64,000 nucleotides of DNA from NCBI GenBank assembly GCA_030761205.1, contig JAULJL010000004.1, positions 23,347,172 to 23,411,171 on the forward strand. Direction: 5' to 3'. This DNA is from Fremontodendron californicum. Taxonomy: Eukaryota; Streptophyta; Magnoliopsida; Malvales; Malvaceae. A program made the translations under genes and the position numbers. Below are positions 22,425-34,710 of the stretch, in pieces (the first letter of the stretch is position 1; each line of letters starts with the position of its first letter). The notes below the pieces were generated by a model. The model made no database searches. It was given only the letters and a program-made list of their open reading frames with translations, and was not told where the DNA came from.

Positions 22425-23922
22425 TGATGGAGACTCAATTAAGAGTTGTAAACCCAAGTGCAGGTTATGTTCAAGTAATAAATTCTCGGGTGTCCGAGGT
22501 CGAACCACAGGGAAGCGTATTAGTAAGTATAAGTTTATAAATATATAAGACAAAGAAAGTAAACAAGATATTAGGGAATCAACAACAAAATAAGATAAAC
22601 AAGATATTAGAGAACAAAATAAACAAAATATAAAAGAAATTAAACAAGATATAAAAAAACAATAAGAAAAGATGTTGAGGTTAGAGAATCCACTCTTGGT
22701 GTTATGCTAAGATTAATCTTGTTTTATTACACAATGGAAATCCACACATAAAGGAGGTTCCAATCGGAAGGTTTAGTAATTCAGTCCAAATTGTCCAACG
22801 TCCATAGCATATGATATTATGTTCATTTGGTATCCTCAAAACTCATAAAAAGAGTCCAAGTATTCCTTATGCCAAGGTATATGTCTACAACAAATCAAGG
22901 TTATGAAACCAAGCATTTACTGTGCCATTTTCCTTGTCAATAATGAATCAAGATCCCTACTTTGTAAGTATGATTTTAAACCAAAAGAAAATATTATCTA
23001 TACTAGATGATGATTCATTTTAGCTCATGTTTAAGAGACTAACCTTAGCATTTACCAAAAGCTTCACCTCATCACCTCAACAATATGATTAGCAACACAT
23101 ACTAGATATGAATAAAATGAAAATAAATGTAAGAAGCATAAGTAAATAAAAAAGAAGACTAGAGAAAGGAAAGAAAAAGAAAACTTAGAGAATCTTATTA
23201 CAATGGCTAATATCCTACCAATGTATAATGTATCAATAATACTCATCCAAGGCCCTCTATTTATACACATTTTGGAGAGCTAAATGACAAGAGACAAGCT
23301 TTATAAATTTCAAAGGTAGGTATAATAGGTGGGTGCATTTTTCTAACAATTTTCGTCATGTTGTATGACAATTCTGATCAGCCAGCTTGATGGTCGATTT
23401 TGTCAATGTTGGAGGCTCGATCTGATCAAATGGTCTTCTAGAAAAATATGCCCCTATCCGTTACTGATCCATAGCCGTTGGAATCAGATCATTTTCTCAT
23501 GTGGATCGGAAGATATGGTCAAAATACCAAAACGGTGCAGAACAGACGTCATTGCACATCAGCCAACTTGATGGTTGATTTCGGTAGGGAAAACGACTCC
23601 GTTTCAAGAAGTGTAAAACATGAAAAAGATAGATATGCCTCTTAACTTTGCACTGTAAAAAATTCAGCCTTATTGCTTCAGTGAAACTCCAGATATTGCT
23701 GATATGGCAAAAGGTGTCGGAACTGGAACTGAACTGGATTTGCCCTTAATTGTTGATTTAACCTAGTAATCTGAAATCACTCAAAGAAACTCGTGAAAAA
23801 CACCAAATTACATAAAAATATAAAATATCATAAACACAAGTAGACTAAGCAATAATAACTCGTATTTGACACAAAACAATAATAAAACATAACTAAAAAC
23901 TATATAATTATACGAGTTATCA
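22425..23922 (-). repeat. 5' LTR of the nested Athila-type element
   Basis: 1498 bp, nearly identical to 15965-17462. It starts TGATGGAGAC next to the PBS and ends GAGTTATCA next to the duplicated ATCAA. Confidence 0.95.
23258..23265 (-). promoter_or_regulatory. TATA box of the nested element's 5' LTR
   Basis: Minus strand GTGTATAAATAGAGGGCC contains TATAAATA. The 3' LTR has it at 16798-16805 with one change just downstream (AATATAGGG). The expected transcription start is about 30 bp on, near 23230. The pairing in both LTRs supports a conserved promoter. Confidence 0.7.
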
Positions 23923-24492
23923 ATCAAAGATGTTTAAAACATGAAATTATCACCCTTAGATTAGGCCATCAGCTATCCACAATTAAAGTTGTTCAAGAAT
24001 CTTAAGCCATTATGTTGACACTCTCCCTCTTCATGCATTGGTCCATGTGGCTTATTTGCAAAGGCTTGATCAAAAAATAACTTACTCTTCATTGTTGGCC
24101 TTTTGATTAAAAAATCAGAAAATATCTACCCACTCTTGGGCTTTCGCCAGCCAACCCCTTTTCTTCCAGCCCATGTTTCATTTTTTAAAAGGCAAGAAAA
24201 ACCCTTTTCGGTTTCTTGGGTAAAATGACCTTTTTGCCCCCCGAACATAAATAAATGGAAAATAGACTCCAAATTCAAATTTTATTTTTTCAATACTTTT
24301 AAAATAATAAAAAATTGAATTCTGAAAGTTTTCAAAATTTTCCGAGTCCATTTGCTATTTATTTGGATTTTCTCTTCCAAAATTGCCCTTTTAGGCTCTC
24401 AAACTTTACATTTTTTAAACTAGCTCTAAATCCAGATTTTTATTCACCAATATCATCCAAATAATTTAAAAGTGTGATCTGGAATTTTTCAT

Positions 24493-24820
24493 AATTTTTG
24501 GAACTCATTTGGTATTTTTTTAGGATTTATCTGCTTGGATTATTGCATAGGGGGTCTGGATTTGGCCATTTTGCAAGAGAACTCCAAATCCAGATTTTCT
24601 TTCGCCAATATCTTCCAAATAATTTGAAAATGAGATTTGAAAATTTTCAGAATTTTTGGAGTTCATTTACTATTTTTTCGGGATTTATCTTCTTGAATTT
24701 CTACATAGGGGACTCGGGATTTGGCCATTTTGCAAACGAACTCCGAATCAAGACTTTCTTTTGCCAATCTCTTCGAAATGATTTAAGAATGAGATTTGCA
24801 ATTTTTCAGAATTTTTGGAG
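24493..24820. repeat. 158-159-bp tandem repeats in U3 (element A LTR)
   Basis: AATTTTTGGA recurs at 24493, 24651 and 24810, spacing 158-159 bp, with the surrounding sequence repeated (GGATTTATCT and GGCCATTTTGCAA in each unit). Equivalent repeats occur in every other LTR: about 26570-26930, 39110-39430, 58130-58450 and 63010-63190. 159 bp equals 53 codons, which explains the spurious open frames such as 24498-24899. Confidence 0.85.
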
Positions 24821-25313
24821 TTCATTTGTTATTTTTTCCCAAAATTTCCAATTTTGCCCTTTTACCTCCGAAACCCGGTTTTGCTCAAAACAAGTCTGAT
24901 TTTCAGTTTTTCTTCAAACTGAGCCTTGGCTATCCTTTTTTAATCACTCCTCATCCATTAAGGGCTTTAGTCCTACCGAGTCGGGCCATTTTTGTAATTC
25001 TTCCTAATTTCACTGAAATCCACCAAAAACCATAATTCTCGGTTTTCTTCCTGATTGACGTTTCTTTCAGTTTTTCTTTCAAGTGGCTTCTCCATTACCC
25101 GTAGTCAGTGCTTATCCTTCATTTGGAACCTTAAATTTTGACCAATTCGATCGTTTAAGCACTTTTCCCTAAATATCCCGAATTAGGGTCTCCTTTCTAC
25201 TGAATCTCCATACCCTAACTTTCAAACTCCATATCTTTCGATGTAGACCTCAAATTATCAAAATTCTTTCGCCATTTTTCAATTGAACTTCAAATCTTGA
25301 TTTTGAAAGTGGG

Positions 25314-25378
25314 TTGACTTTTTCAGTAGTTGACTTTTTGGGGTTGACTTTTCGAGGTTGACTTTTTCAAGTTTGACT
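25314..25378. promoter_or_regulatory. Cluster of five TTGACT (W-box core) motifs at the U3 start, element A
   Basis: TTGACT occurs at 25314, 25330, 25344, 25358 and 25373, spacing 14-16 bp. TTGAC(C/T) is the known WRKY-binding W-box. The cluster lies about 135-200 bp from the outer end of the 5' LTR, inside U3. Binding is an inference. Confidence 0.6.
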
Positions 25379-25511
25379 TTTATGCTCGCCTTATTAGACT
25401 AAGTCCCGGAGTACCACCTACAGGATGAAAAAGTCTTTTTACATTCTGAAACATCAATTTAGGAAGAAAACATACCTGTTTTAGTGGTCCGGACAAAATT
25501 AGGTGTCTACA

Positions 25512-25874
25512 ATATTATTTTTATAATCTCTATTATCATAGTCACAATACTTATCCGGATCACAATGAAACCCGACTCCTTATGGCTCATGTTGTTACTT
25601 TAACAACTAGGAATCTTTTAATTAGCTTAGTGAGCTATGGATCCAAATACACCTTTTGTCAACCTTAAACAAAAGGTCTGTATTATGACTTAGAATATAA
25701 ATAATTCAGTCCTCTCTGATTAGGAACGTTTCCAAATGACTGAATTTATTTACATCATAGCATTAAGTCACTTGTTGGATTCTCTCTATGTTAAACTTAT
25801 TTAACATTTAATCCAATCATCTGTTGCTAAATCTGTTAGATCTTAGCATTACTAGTCGATTTACCTTTTAATCT
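25512..25874. other. Old unassigned sequence, left part
   Basis: AT-rich, with no gene. It is continuous with 31560 onward once the solo LTR is removed. It is not homologous to the Ogre LTRs and probably belongs to an older decayed retrotransposon. Confidence 0.5.
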
Positions 25875-26009
25875 CGTAGACACCTAATTTTGTCCGGACC
25901 CTTAAATCAGGTACTTTTTCTTCCTAAATTGATGTTTCAGAATGCTAAAAGGCTTTTCTCATCCTGCAGGTGGTACTCCGAGGCTTAGTTTAAGAAAGCA
26001 TATAGAAAA

Positions 26010-26093
26010 AGTCAAACTCAAAAAAGTCAACCTTAGAAAAAGTCAACCCCGAAAAAGTCAACCCTAAAAAAGTCAATTATTGAAAAAGTCAAC
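26010..26093. promoter_or_regulatory. Cluster of six AGTCAA (W-box core) motifs in the solo LTR
   Basis: AGTCAA at 26010, 26025, 26041, 26056, 26071 and 26088, the reverse complement of TTGACT, at the same place in U3 as in the other LTRs. Confidence 0.6.
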
Positions 26094-28779
26094 CCACTAT
26101 CAAAATCAAGATTTGAGGTTCAATTGAAAAAACGGTGAAAGAATTTTGATAATCCGAGGTTTACATTGAAAGATATGGAGGTCGAAAGTTGATTTACGAA
26201 ATCTCAGTAGAAAAGAAACCCTAGTTCGAAAAATTTGGGAAATGTGCTTAAACGATCAAATTGGTCAGAATTGAAGGTTCCAAATGAAATATAAGTAATA
26301 ACTACGGGTAATGGAGAAGCCACTTGGAAGAAAAACTGATAGAAAAGTCAATTCGGAAGAAAATCGAGAATTAGGGTATTTGGTGGATTTCGATGAAATT
26401 TGAAAGAATTACAGAAATGGCCCAATTCGGTAGGACTAAAGCCCCTAATTGATGAGGATTAATTAAAAAAGGATAGACCAAGGCTCAGTTTGAAGAAAAT
26501 CTGAAAATCGGACTTGTTTTGAGCAAAACCGGGTTTCGAAGGCAAAAGGGCAAAATTGAAAAATTTGGGAAAAATAGCAAATGAACTCCAAAATTTTTGA
26601 AAATTTGCAAATCTCATTCTCAAATCATTTCGAAGAGATTGGGGAAAGAAAATCTTGATTCGGATTTTGTTTGCAAAATGGCCAAATACCGGGCCCACTA
26701 TGTAGAAATTCAAAAGGATAAATCCCGAAAAAATAGCAAATGAACTCCAAAAATTCTGAAAATTTGAAAATATCATTTTTAAATTGTTTTAAAGATATTG
26801 GCGAAAGAAAATCTTGATTCAGAGTTCGTTTGCAAAATGGCCAAATCTCGGGTCCCTTATGTAGTAATTCAAGCAGATAAATCCCGAAAAAATAGCAAAT
26901 GAGCTCCAAAAATTATGAAAACTTTTAGATCACATTTTAAAATTATTTGGAAGATATTGGTGAAGAAAAATATGGACTCAGAGCTCATTTAAAAAATGGT
27001 AAAGTTCGAGTGCATAAAAGGGGCAATTTCGAAAATAAATCCCAAATAAATAGCAAATGGACTCGAAAAATTTTGAAAACTTCCAGAATTCAATTTTTTA
27101 TGATTTTGGAAATATTGAAAAAATAAAATTTGAATTTGGAGTTCGTTTGATATTTATTTAGGTTCGAGGGGCAAAAAGGTTATTTCATCGAAGAAACCAA
27201 AAATGGCAAATTTGTAATTGAAAAAAAAATGAAAAAAGAAGGAATTGCTGGGATTTTTTTCCCTTGGTCAGCTAGCATAGAGGAGTAGAAGGAAGCTTGA
27301 ACAATTTAATTCGTTAGTCACTATCAAGCCACATGCTACCACTAACATCTTGCAAATGGTCCCCCATTCATCCAATGGCTTAGGTGCCTTGTAGGAAAGT
27401 TGAATGCACCATCCAGTAGGCAAGTTTAAATGCCAAGATAAATTTTTTATTTTTCATGAAAGAACCCTTATCTAATGGCCAAGAATGGAAGAAAAAGATG
27501 AGCACAATTCATCCAAAGGTGAGTATTCATTCGACCAAGCAAGGGAGTGCATGGGATTGTCTCTTTTTATCCAATGGCTTAGGCCACCTAAAAGGGCTGA
27601 GTACACATGTTGAGGGTTGGATTTAATCTACAAGATGTCATTTTTATGTTGTCCTCATCCAATGACCAAGAATGGAGGAGCACAACTCATCCACGGGTAG
27701 GCACTCAAGGGGGCAAGCAAGGGAATGCATGGGATTAGTCCTCTTTTGCTTCTAAGGGCTAAGGTTACTAGAAGGGCTGAGTACACATCTTAAGGGCTGC
27801 TATCAATTGGCAAGATGACATTTTTATGTTGTCATCAAAAATATCTTAATCTTAGGACCAAGATTGGAGGAGAAAAAATGCAATTTCCATCCAAGGGTGA
27901 GAGGGCCATTCGGCCAAGCCATTAGAGGGGGGTGATTTCATTTTTTTCACAGGTTTTTTTGCTGAAGTCAGTAGCTAATTTAGCAAAGAAAAATGTTTTG
28001 AAAGAAATAAAATAGAGGTTTTCAATAGAGAGCTTGAAGGTAGTCATCTCTACCAAGCTCTAGCATAGCTTTCTTTTTGTTTTCCATGGTGATTTCTTGA
28101 TTTTCTATCTTGTTTTCCTACTACATTTTTCATAAAAATAAAGTTTTTTAAATGTTTACTTAAGTTTTCATCTCTTCTTCTTCATCAAAAGGGTTGAAAA
28201 CAATTTCTTCCTTGCAAGTTGTTGTGAAAAAAATGACTTTAAAGGTTTTTTTAGAGTATTTTATATTCTGATTTTTTTAAAAAGATGAAGCAAAAAGGTT
28301 GATATGTCTACATGATCTTGGCAAGACCAAGTGACCATGGTTAGGGGAGAGGCTATGCCCATTTTTACCTATCATGAAGCTGACCTTAATTTTGTTGTCT
28401 AACATGGTTTATTTTCTGATTTTTTGAAATAGAAAGGCTTCATGATCTTGGCAAGACCAGGTGATTATGGTTAGGTGAGAGGCTATGTCCATTTGATACC
28501 AACCATGGAGCTTAACTTTCCTTGTTTTATTTAATAGTTTTGCTTGTTATTTGCTTTGCATGTCTATGTTTAATTTTTTATATGTTCTTTACATTATTTT
28601 CTATGCTATATTTGTTTCTATATTTCATTTCCATGCTTAATATGTTTTCCTTGAAGATTCAGCCTTGTTGTCTATTGGAGTCATATTATGCATTTTTCAT
28701 ATTTCATGTCTTATATTGTAAACATGTTTGCATTTTTTTTATTATGTCATATGGCCATTAGGCTACTCCATGTTACCAT

Positions 28780-28925
28780 GCCTTATATGTGCATTTTCAT
28801 CTTGCTTCTTGGCTTGTTTGCATCTCCATGCCATGAGTTAGCATATCTTGATATTTAGTATGCTTTGCATGTGTATTTTCATCTTGCTTCTTGACTTGTT
28901 TGCATCTCCATGCCATGAGCTTGTG
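28780..28925. repeat. Tandem duplication of about 80 bp in the solo LTR
   Basis: The stretch containing GTATTTTCATCTTGCTTCTT and CTCCATGCCATGAG occurs twice in a row, with small differences. It is local to this LTR copy. Confidence 0.7.
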
Positions 28926-31559
28926 CATTTTGATTTTAGTATGTCATATGCTTGTGAAAATGTCATGACATTATGCATCTTAATATGATTTGTCATATAT
29001 TTGTGTCATTTACTAGATAGGATTACATCAGAGTCTCATGTGTCCATTCGGCCTCTTCATGCATTCCTTGCCTTGTCATGCATTTGCATTTTGTTTAGGT
29101 AACATGCTTTGCATTATCATATCTTGAAATTGTGTATTAGTTGCTGTTTGTTCCAGCATTAGCATTAGTTTCATTGGTCATTGTATGTTCATAGTATTGA
29201 TATGCATTTTCACTATATGTTAGGTCAAGGCCATATTGGTATTGCCTTGCATATTGGGTCTTAAATCATATTGGTATTGCCATGCATTGCTATGCTACTT
29301 AGGTCCTAGGTTACATTAGCATTTTCATGCATATTCATAACATATTAATTCCAATTCATATTTGCATTATCAAGCATTGCATGCATATTAAGTTAGGATA
29401 GCATTTATTGCCAAGCAAACTCATGCTAGGCATTTAGGTTATCTTGAATTGTCATGCATTTCCTTTACCATTTAGGCTTTAGACCATGCATTTCATACAT
29501 TTCATTTGCTGTATGTTCATGCATTCCATGCCATTGCCACATGATGTATGACTAAGGCCAATCAATGGCTCAAAGTCATGCTCTCTTGAGCATACTTGTG
29601 GAAAATTAAAGGGTTGTCAAATTAATTATTCTAACTTTGTGATTTTTTTTTTTTACTTAGCCAATTTTTGTCCAAAGTTTTTAAATGTTTTAGCTACTGT
29701 CCTTAGGTCTTTAGGATGATCTCCAACAATTTTTATTTTGATTTTTGAATGACTTTATCAAAGGCAAAAAATGTGTTTTGACAAAACAATTTTTTTCACC
29801 CAGTACTGGAACTTCTCCGATTATTATGGACAGTCATATTTAATCAAAAAATTAAGCCAATTTTTTCTCGTGTAGTTTTACATGTTCTGAGTCTCAAGTA
29901 TGTTTTTTAGATTTTTTTGAATTTTTAAAAATATGAAAAAAAATCGTGTGTCAGGCAGATTTCAAATCAAAAGAGAAATAATGGTTGAATTTGGCTAAGG
30001 CACTTAGAAGGGGTTGGTTAGAAGCTTTAGATACTGTCTTAGGGTAGTTTCTAAGCCTTTTTAAACTTTAAAAATGATTTTATAAATCTCGGGTTAAGGG
30101 TGGTCAAGACTGGGATTTTAAACTTAGAAAATTAGAGCCATTTTAAAAGGGTTTGGTAAGGGTTTTAATCTTTATTCAAAATTTTCCTCGAAATTGTTTT
30201 CAAACAATCACAAAGGTTTTTTTTTTTTTTTTAGAAAATCTAATTTGACATATTTTCCTAAGTTAGCTGGATATCCTTTTAGATATACGGATTTCTTTGT
30301 TTAGAGGAAAAAATACATTTTCATGCATTGCATTTTCCATGTTCATGCATTTTATTTAATATGTGATTTTTGCTATGATATTTTCCATGATATTAGTATT
30401 ACTTTGATTTACATTTTATGATGTTATATTGTTTTCCATATGATTTTAAGTATTTTGTGCTATCCTATATTTTTTATTTAGTCATTTATTTTTGTCACAT
30501 TATTTAGCATATACTATGTTCATGCATTTTTATTTTATTTTCATGCATATTTTATGATAGCATTATTTTATGTTTCATGTCATTTCTTGTCATTTAGATC
30601 ATATTCCATGTCATTTAGGTTATTTTATTTATAATATGCCATGTCATTTAAAATATGTCATATCATTTAAAATTGCCATGTCATTTAAATCATTTTATCT
30701 CATTTAGAATATACCATGATACTTAGGATTTTTCATTTCACCTAAAATATACTATGCCATTTAAATTATGTCGTATCATTTAGGTTGCATTATATTATCT
30801 AGACTTTGTCATGTCATTTTATTTATGTCATACATGTTCATATTCATATTTTTAAATGTTTTGGAGAAGATAATGATTTTCAATAAAAATAAAGATATTC
30901 ACAAGTTAAAATAATTCATGAGTTCTCTACCGGGTTTGCTGGAGGGAATATCATCAATTATCATTAATAAAGGAATATCTTTCTCTCAAAAAACGAGAAT
31001 GATTCGAAAAGTTTTCCAAATGAATAAAAATTTCTATATTTTGCCGGTTTTGTCAGGGAATATAGGAAAATTTTGAATTAATAAATTCCGGATCATTTTC
31101 AATTAAAAATGGAATTATTTTTTTTAAAATTGGGAATTAACTTGAAATACTAAATTAAAAACCAATTTTTTACCGAGACTTGAGATAACACATGATTAAT
31201 AAGGTACCGTTTTATATGGGCGTTGTGGAGGTGCTAATCCTTCCCCGCACGTAACCGAGTCCCGAACCCGATTCTTCGATTTTTTTTTGGTTTATAAAGC
31301 AGACTTGAAATTGGTTTTAAAAATGTTTTAATTAATTTTAAAATATTTTATAAAACTGGTTTTAATAGGTGGCCGATCACACCTAGCTAAAAAAGATTGG
31401 TGGTGACTCCATGTCTTTTTACGAGGTCGTTTTCATACCCTCAACCGTTTATTTCATTTCAAGAGGAATTAAGTCGTCGTTTCCTTTGTTCACCCAATGT
31501 CACGCTTAACGAATAATAAAGTCTCGCGATGAGACTTGTTATTTATTTAGGTTGCGACA

Positions 31560-33800
31560 AATCTACAATATATCCGATATACATTGTTTAATGAGTAATC
31601 TGTATTACTCCTACTAACCCTTAGGTGTGCACATAAGATATCTCATCCTTTTGATCAATTCAACTCTTAAATGTCATTATCAAAACTGGATATCTCAATC
31701 CATTGTCTAACAATGTTCTATTACTCATCTCTTATGAGTTATGTATCACTATGCATCTTACTTAACCATAGTTTGGTAGACTCATCACGTATGAGTAATG
31801 CATCATAACGCATCCTACTAAATCTTTGTGCCTTTATGCATCCTATGCATTATGTCGGATTTCTACTTATGACCTTTAACTTTTAAATGTCATAATACTC
31901 CCGCTGTTTCCTACTTGTGTAGAAACATTCGAAGTAAACTCATTTATTTTCCTATGGGATGTGAATTCAAAACTCTTTTGAATGCACATTTGTACTCTTG
32001 AAACTAAACATCCATATCCCATATGAATGTTTGTTTTACAAATACAATTCGAAATCCTTTCTAGGTTAGTGTTTCGGCAATCTTGGCTATTTGGAGCATC
32101 ATGGACTTTACTATGTCATCACCTAGTAATGTCCATCCAATTCATCTGATATGAATTCTATTAGATAATCAATTAATTTAGTTTCAAGCCATTCTTCGTT
32201 TAGATCATATCCCAATAAGAATGCTCTTTAACTAAATTAGTTTCATAATCTCATTATGAAATTCCTTGAGCCAAAGCTCATATAGTTGTCAAGTTTTGTA
32301 TAAGATTTCCTTTGATTCATAATCAAAGAAACTACTAGTATCTATATACTTTTGATCTTATACTTTTGACTTGAACAACCTTTGATTATCTTTTATGCAA
32401 GTTTCTAGCTTATTATGAGTGTAATAAGACCTTGATATGGAACAAATTCCATATGACCTTTCGATTCATTCTAGGATGAATGGCCATGCATCTAATGCTA
32501 GCATAACCAAAATATCAATGATAATGTTTCTAAAACATTCATCATGAATAGGTTGGCAAGCTTGATCAAGAATAAACTAGGTTGCTACCTCTTTGGTCTT
32601 ATTCTTTTTCACTTGTCCTTTTCATTGGTTCCATCTATATGTCATACATATCATTGAACCAATTTTATGGGTATCGTATACCTAAAGGTAGTGAAAACAA
32701 ACTCATAATAACCATGAAGTAAAACTTCTCAAGTTTCACTCCCTTTCAAGTATCGAGTATACTACAAATGCCTTGCATTGCCACAATGATGGTATGTCCT
32801 TTTGATCGATATCAATTTCTTTCTTCATCTCATCATCCTAACTTTGAAGAAAGTTTCTTCGGTTACCTTCCCTTGTTGGAAGTAACAAAGTGGATGATCT
32901 TCCAATCTAGTGAGCACATTTAGCAACACCTATCGGTTCATGTTGTCCTACAACACGACTTGCTAATTGCTCCTAGACAATGAAGAAAGAACTAAGTCTA
33001 TACTTAGATTATGATCCATAAATCAACCAAGTTTCTAAATTTGTCGATTCACCTATTAGCACATGATGCCTCATAGGCTACCTTCTAATCATCTTTCATT
33101 GGAACAATTCCTCGAGATGTTTGAACTTCTCATTGCTAAATACCTCATGGATCATTAAGGACGTAGACATTCATTTCATTGATTAGTGAAATCGACTTTG
33201 CATTAAGTATGCAATCAAGTGACTAGTTAACCTGCCATGACAATTTATATCTTATATAAACCAATGCATATAATAGTCATTATGCAAATTGCAATCATTA
33301 AAACTAGGTTTTAAAGTTTAAATGATTGTTCTCACTATTTTATCAACATACTAGCCCTCATCTACTATTCGAGAAATTTAACTTTTAAACTTCTTAGTGA
33401 GCAAGGACCCATTTCATCCCACCATGACCTTGAGTGCCTCAACAAGCCATGTTGAAACTAATTGAGTGGGTAACTTGGTTTACCAATTGCATCTCTATGC
33501 AACTCCTTGATCAATTAGGTGACAACTCTTTGCCTAAATGCATCATATGCATTTCGCCTAACCTTTCCCTCTAAATGTCATGCGATCAAGTTTTACGCAT
33601 CCAGATAACATGACACTTAGTTGAGTAAGACCCACCTTCTATAACTCAAACATGTTCGTACAATAGTTTGACCTTGAGTGCCTCAACAAGCCTCCTACTG
33701 GAAGAACTCTGGTTATCTTGTTAAGATGGTGGAAGGCAACTTATCATGCGTAACATGGACTGAATATAATTTAATGAGGGATTTATTCGTCTATTATGTC
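31560..33800 (-). other. Old decayed sequence, possibly a Copia-type remnant
   Basis: 2.2 kb without any long open frame. On the minus strand near 32800, a broken stretch reads HHCGNARH, a stop, then YLKG, reminiscent of the zinc knuckle and following tyrosine of Ty1/copia gag; I would not rely on it. The phrase ACCTTGAGTGCCTCAACAAG occurs twice (about 33427 and 33670). The element B insertion site is at its right end, and the sequence continues at 59142. Confidence 0.3.
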
Positions 33801-33938
33801 TGTGGCAACCTAAAAAAAAAATAACGAGTCTAGTCTCATTGCGAGACTTTATTATTCGTTAGGCATAACATTAAAACAAATCGAGGAAAAGTCGACTTAA
33901 TTCCTATTGAAATAAAAGGAGGGTTTGAAAACATCCTC

Positions 33939-34710
33939 TTTCGAACACTTGGACTTGGAAAAGCATACCCGAGGAATCATACTCGATTAAGGACACTCAC
34001 ACCCACACCCACATCCAATTGGAAATGAAATGTAACAGCTTTCAAATGGATCACTTGTTTTTTCACTCGATTGCCTGGCCTACTTCCTTGCTCAAGGGAC
34101 TGATGGAAAAGCTATCCTTGTCCCCGCAGTTGTATCAATATGTCTATTTTCCTTACCTTTAGAAAGATTCTCCTTACTTGCTTGAAAGGACCTTGCCAGG
34201 GGTATTGGTCTTCTTTACCAATGTTTGGTAAAGGTCGGGTACAATATACCTTTTTTACCAAGCCCCGTCTGCGGAACCAGTATGCTCTTCTGATGACTCA
34301 AAGGAAAACCCTTGAATACCATAGAGCACCCACGGTTGTAAGATGCACAAATAGCTCTTCATCCATATGGAAAAAAACGAGTCATTCCCGCTCGAGCGGG
34401 GAGAATGAGTCTTTTAACCCTGGGATCCGACCACTATTTGGTACACTGGACCATGTTGGTTTCCAAGAGATACCCTGATAAACAGGTACCTCCCGGATGG
34501 ATGGTACATATCGGAGAAAGAATTCTCTTTCGCAACGGCAGACGCATCTAACCGTTGAACTAACATTGGAACCCATCGCCGTGATCGGCTGGGTGAGCTT
34601 TTCACTCACACGCGCGGCCAGCCCTTACCCAAGAGTATTTAGCCTTGCAAGGTGGTCCTTGCTGATTCACATGGGATTCCACGTGCCCCATGCTACTCGG
34701 GTCAGAGCGT
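33939..34710. other. Organelle-like DNA insert inside the 3' LTR of element B
   Basis: The two B LTRs align up to CATCCTC (33932-33938) and again from ATGGAGTC (34711). About 772 bp of GC-richer sequence lies between, where the other LTR has about 10 bp. It is absent from every other LTR here, so it entered after element B integrated, with a small deletion, as in end joining. The right end is a plastid 23S rRNA fragment (34626-34710). The remainder I cannot place; a mitochondrial origin carrying a plastid fragment is plausible. The open frames in it (34140-34478, 34497-34739) are unassigned. Confidence 0.75.
34626..34710 (-). rRNA. rrn23: Plastid 23S rRNA fragment (nuclear copy)
   Basis: On the minus strand this matches the 5' domain of plant plastid 23S rRNA from GACCCGAGTAGCATGGGGCA through CAAGGCTAAATACTC, with two apparent changes by my recollection of the gene. 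It is about 85 bp, so non-functional. Similarity ends abruptly at about 34625. Confidence 0.75.

Larger units (their letters stand above)
15965..23922 (-). mobile_element. Nested Athila-type Ty3/gypsy element, internally deleted but young
   Basis: 7958 bp with two 1498-bp LTRs, perfect TSD, tRNA-Asp PBS, PPT and a single large frame encoding gag, protease and the integrase C-terminus. Gag and protease sequence resemble the Athila lineage. RT, RNase H and the integrase core are missing, so it cannot replicate alone. LTR ends are TGATAACTCG and GTCTCCATCA on the coding strand. I count about ten differences between the LTRs over 1498 bp (e.g. around 16273, 16396, 16800 and 16979), roughly 0.7%, which marks a recent insertion. 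Confidence 0.93.
15960..23927. repeat. Target-site duplication ATCAA of the nested Athila-type element
   Basis: ATCAA at 15960-15964 and again at 23923-23927, directly abutting the two LTR ends. It is a perfect 5-bp duplication and shows integration into the pre-existing LTR of element A. Confidence 0.95.
1..25511 (-). mobile_element. Ogre/Tat-type Ty3/gypsy LTR retrotransposon, copy A (3' LTR truncated by window edge)
   Basis: A minus-strand element. Its 3' LTR is present only as 22 bp at the window start. The internal region runs 23-12687 and the 5' LTR 12688-25511, the latter interrupted by an Athila-type element. The domain order on the minus strand is ORF1, gag, protease, G-patch-like, RT, RNase H, second RNase H, integrase. 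Together with the tRNA-Arg PBS, LTRs of about 5 kb and the extra ORF upstream of gag, this is the layout known for Ogre/Tat elements. The LTR ends read TGTAGACACC and GGTTGCGACA on the coding strand. The 5-bp flank after the 5' LTR is ATATT (25512-25516); its partner lies outside the window. Coding regions carry many frameshifts and stops, so the copy is very probably non-autonomous. Confidence 0.9.
12688..25511 (-). repeat. 5' LTR of element A, split by a nested Athila-type element
   Basis: The LTR runs 12688-15964 and resumes at 23923 to 25511, about 4.86 kb once the insertion and duplicated TSD are removed. The ends TGTCGCAACC and GGTGTCTACA (plus strand) match the other copies. Its closest visible relative is the LTR of C: both have the same arrangement in 14700-15900 and 61200-62400, and both lack the long 46-47-bp repeats of B. 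ORFs inside it reflect low-complexity sequence. No host gene is seen. Confidence 0.9.
25875..31559 (+). mobile_element. Solo LTR of the Ogre-type family, plus orientation
   Basis: 5685 bp from GTAGACACCTAATTTTGTCC to GGTTGCGACA, the exact ends of the family's LTR but in the opposite orientation to A, B and C. The first T of TGTAGACACC is changed to C. No internal region is attached on either side. The flanks share ATCT (25871-25874 and 31560-31563), consistent with a decayed 5-bp TSD, so this is best read as a solo LTR left by LTR-LTR recombination. It is similar along its length to the B LTR (reverse-complemented), but lacks the long 46-47-bp array. Open frames inside (e.g. 26459-26909) are from the 159-bp repeats. 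Confidence 0.85.

Noticed and set aside
24498..24899. 133-codon plus-strand ORF with repeated FWSSF-type peptides (also 26459-26909, 39302-39646, 58255-58641)
   Set aside because: Produced by the 159-bp U3 repeats, whose length is a multiple of three. It lies in non-coding LTR and shares no coding domain.
31560..33800. A host gene or promoter between the solo LTR and element B
   Set aside because: No long frame, no exon-like conserved blocks; it continues on the far side of B as featureless AT-rich sequence.
34497..34605. A tRNA-like arm (minus-strand GTTCAACGGTTAGAT near 34560)
   Set aside because: I could not form a full cloverleaf or an acceptor stem around it.
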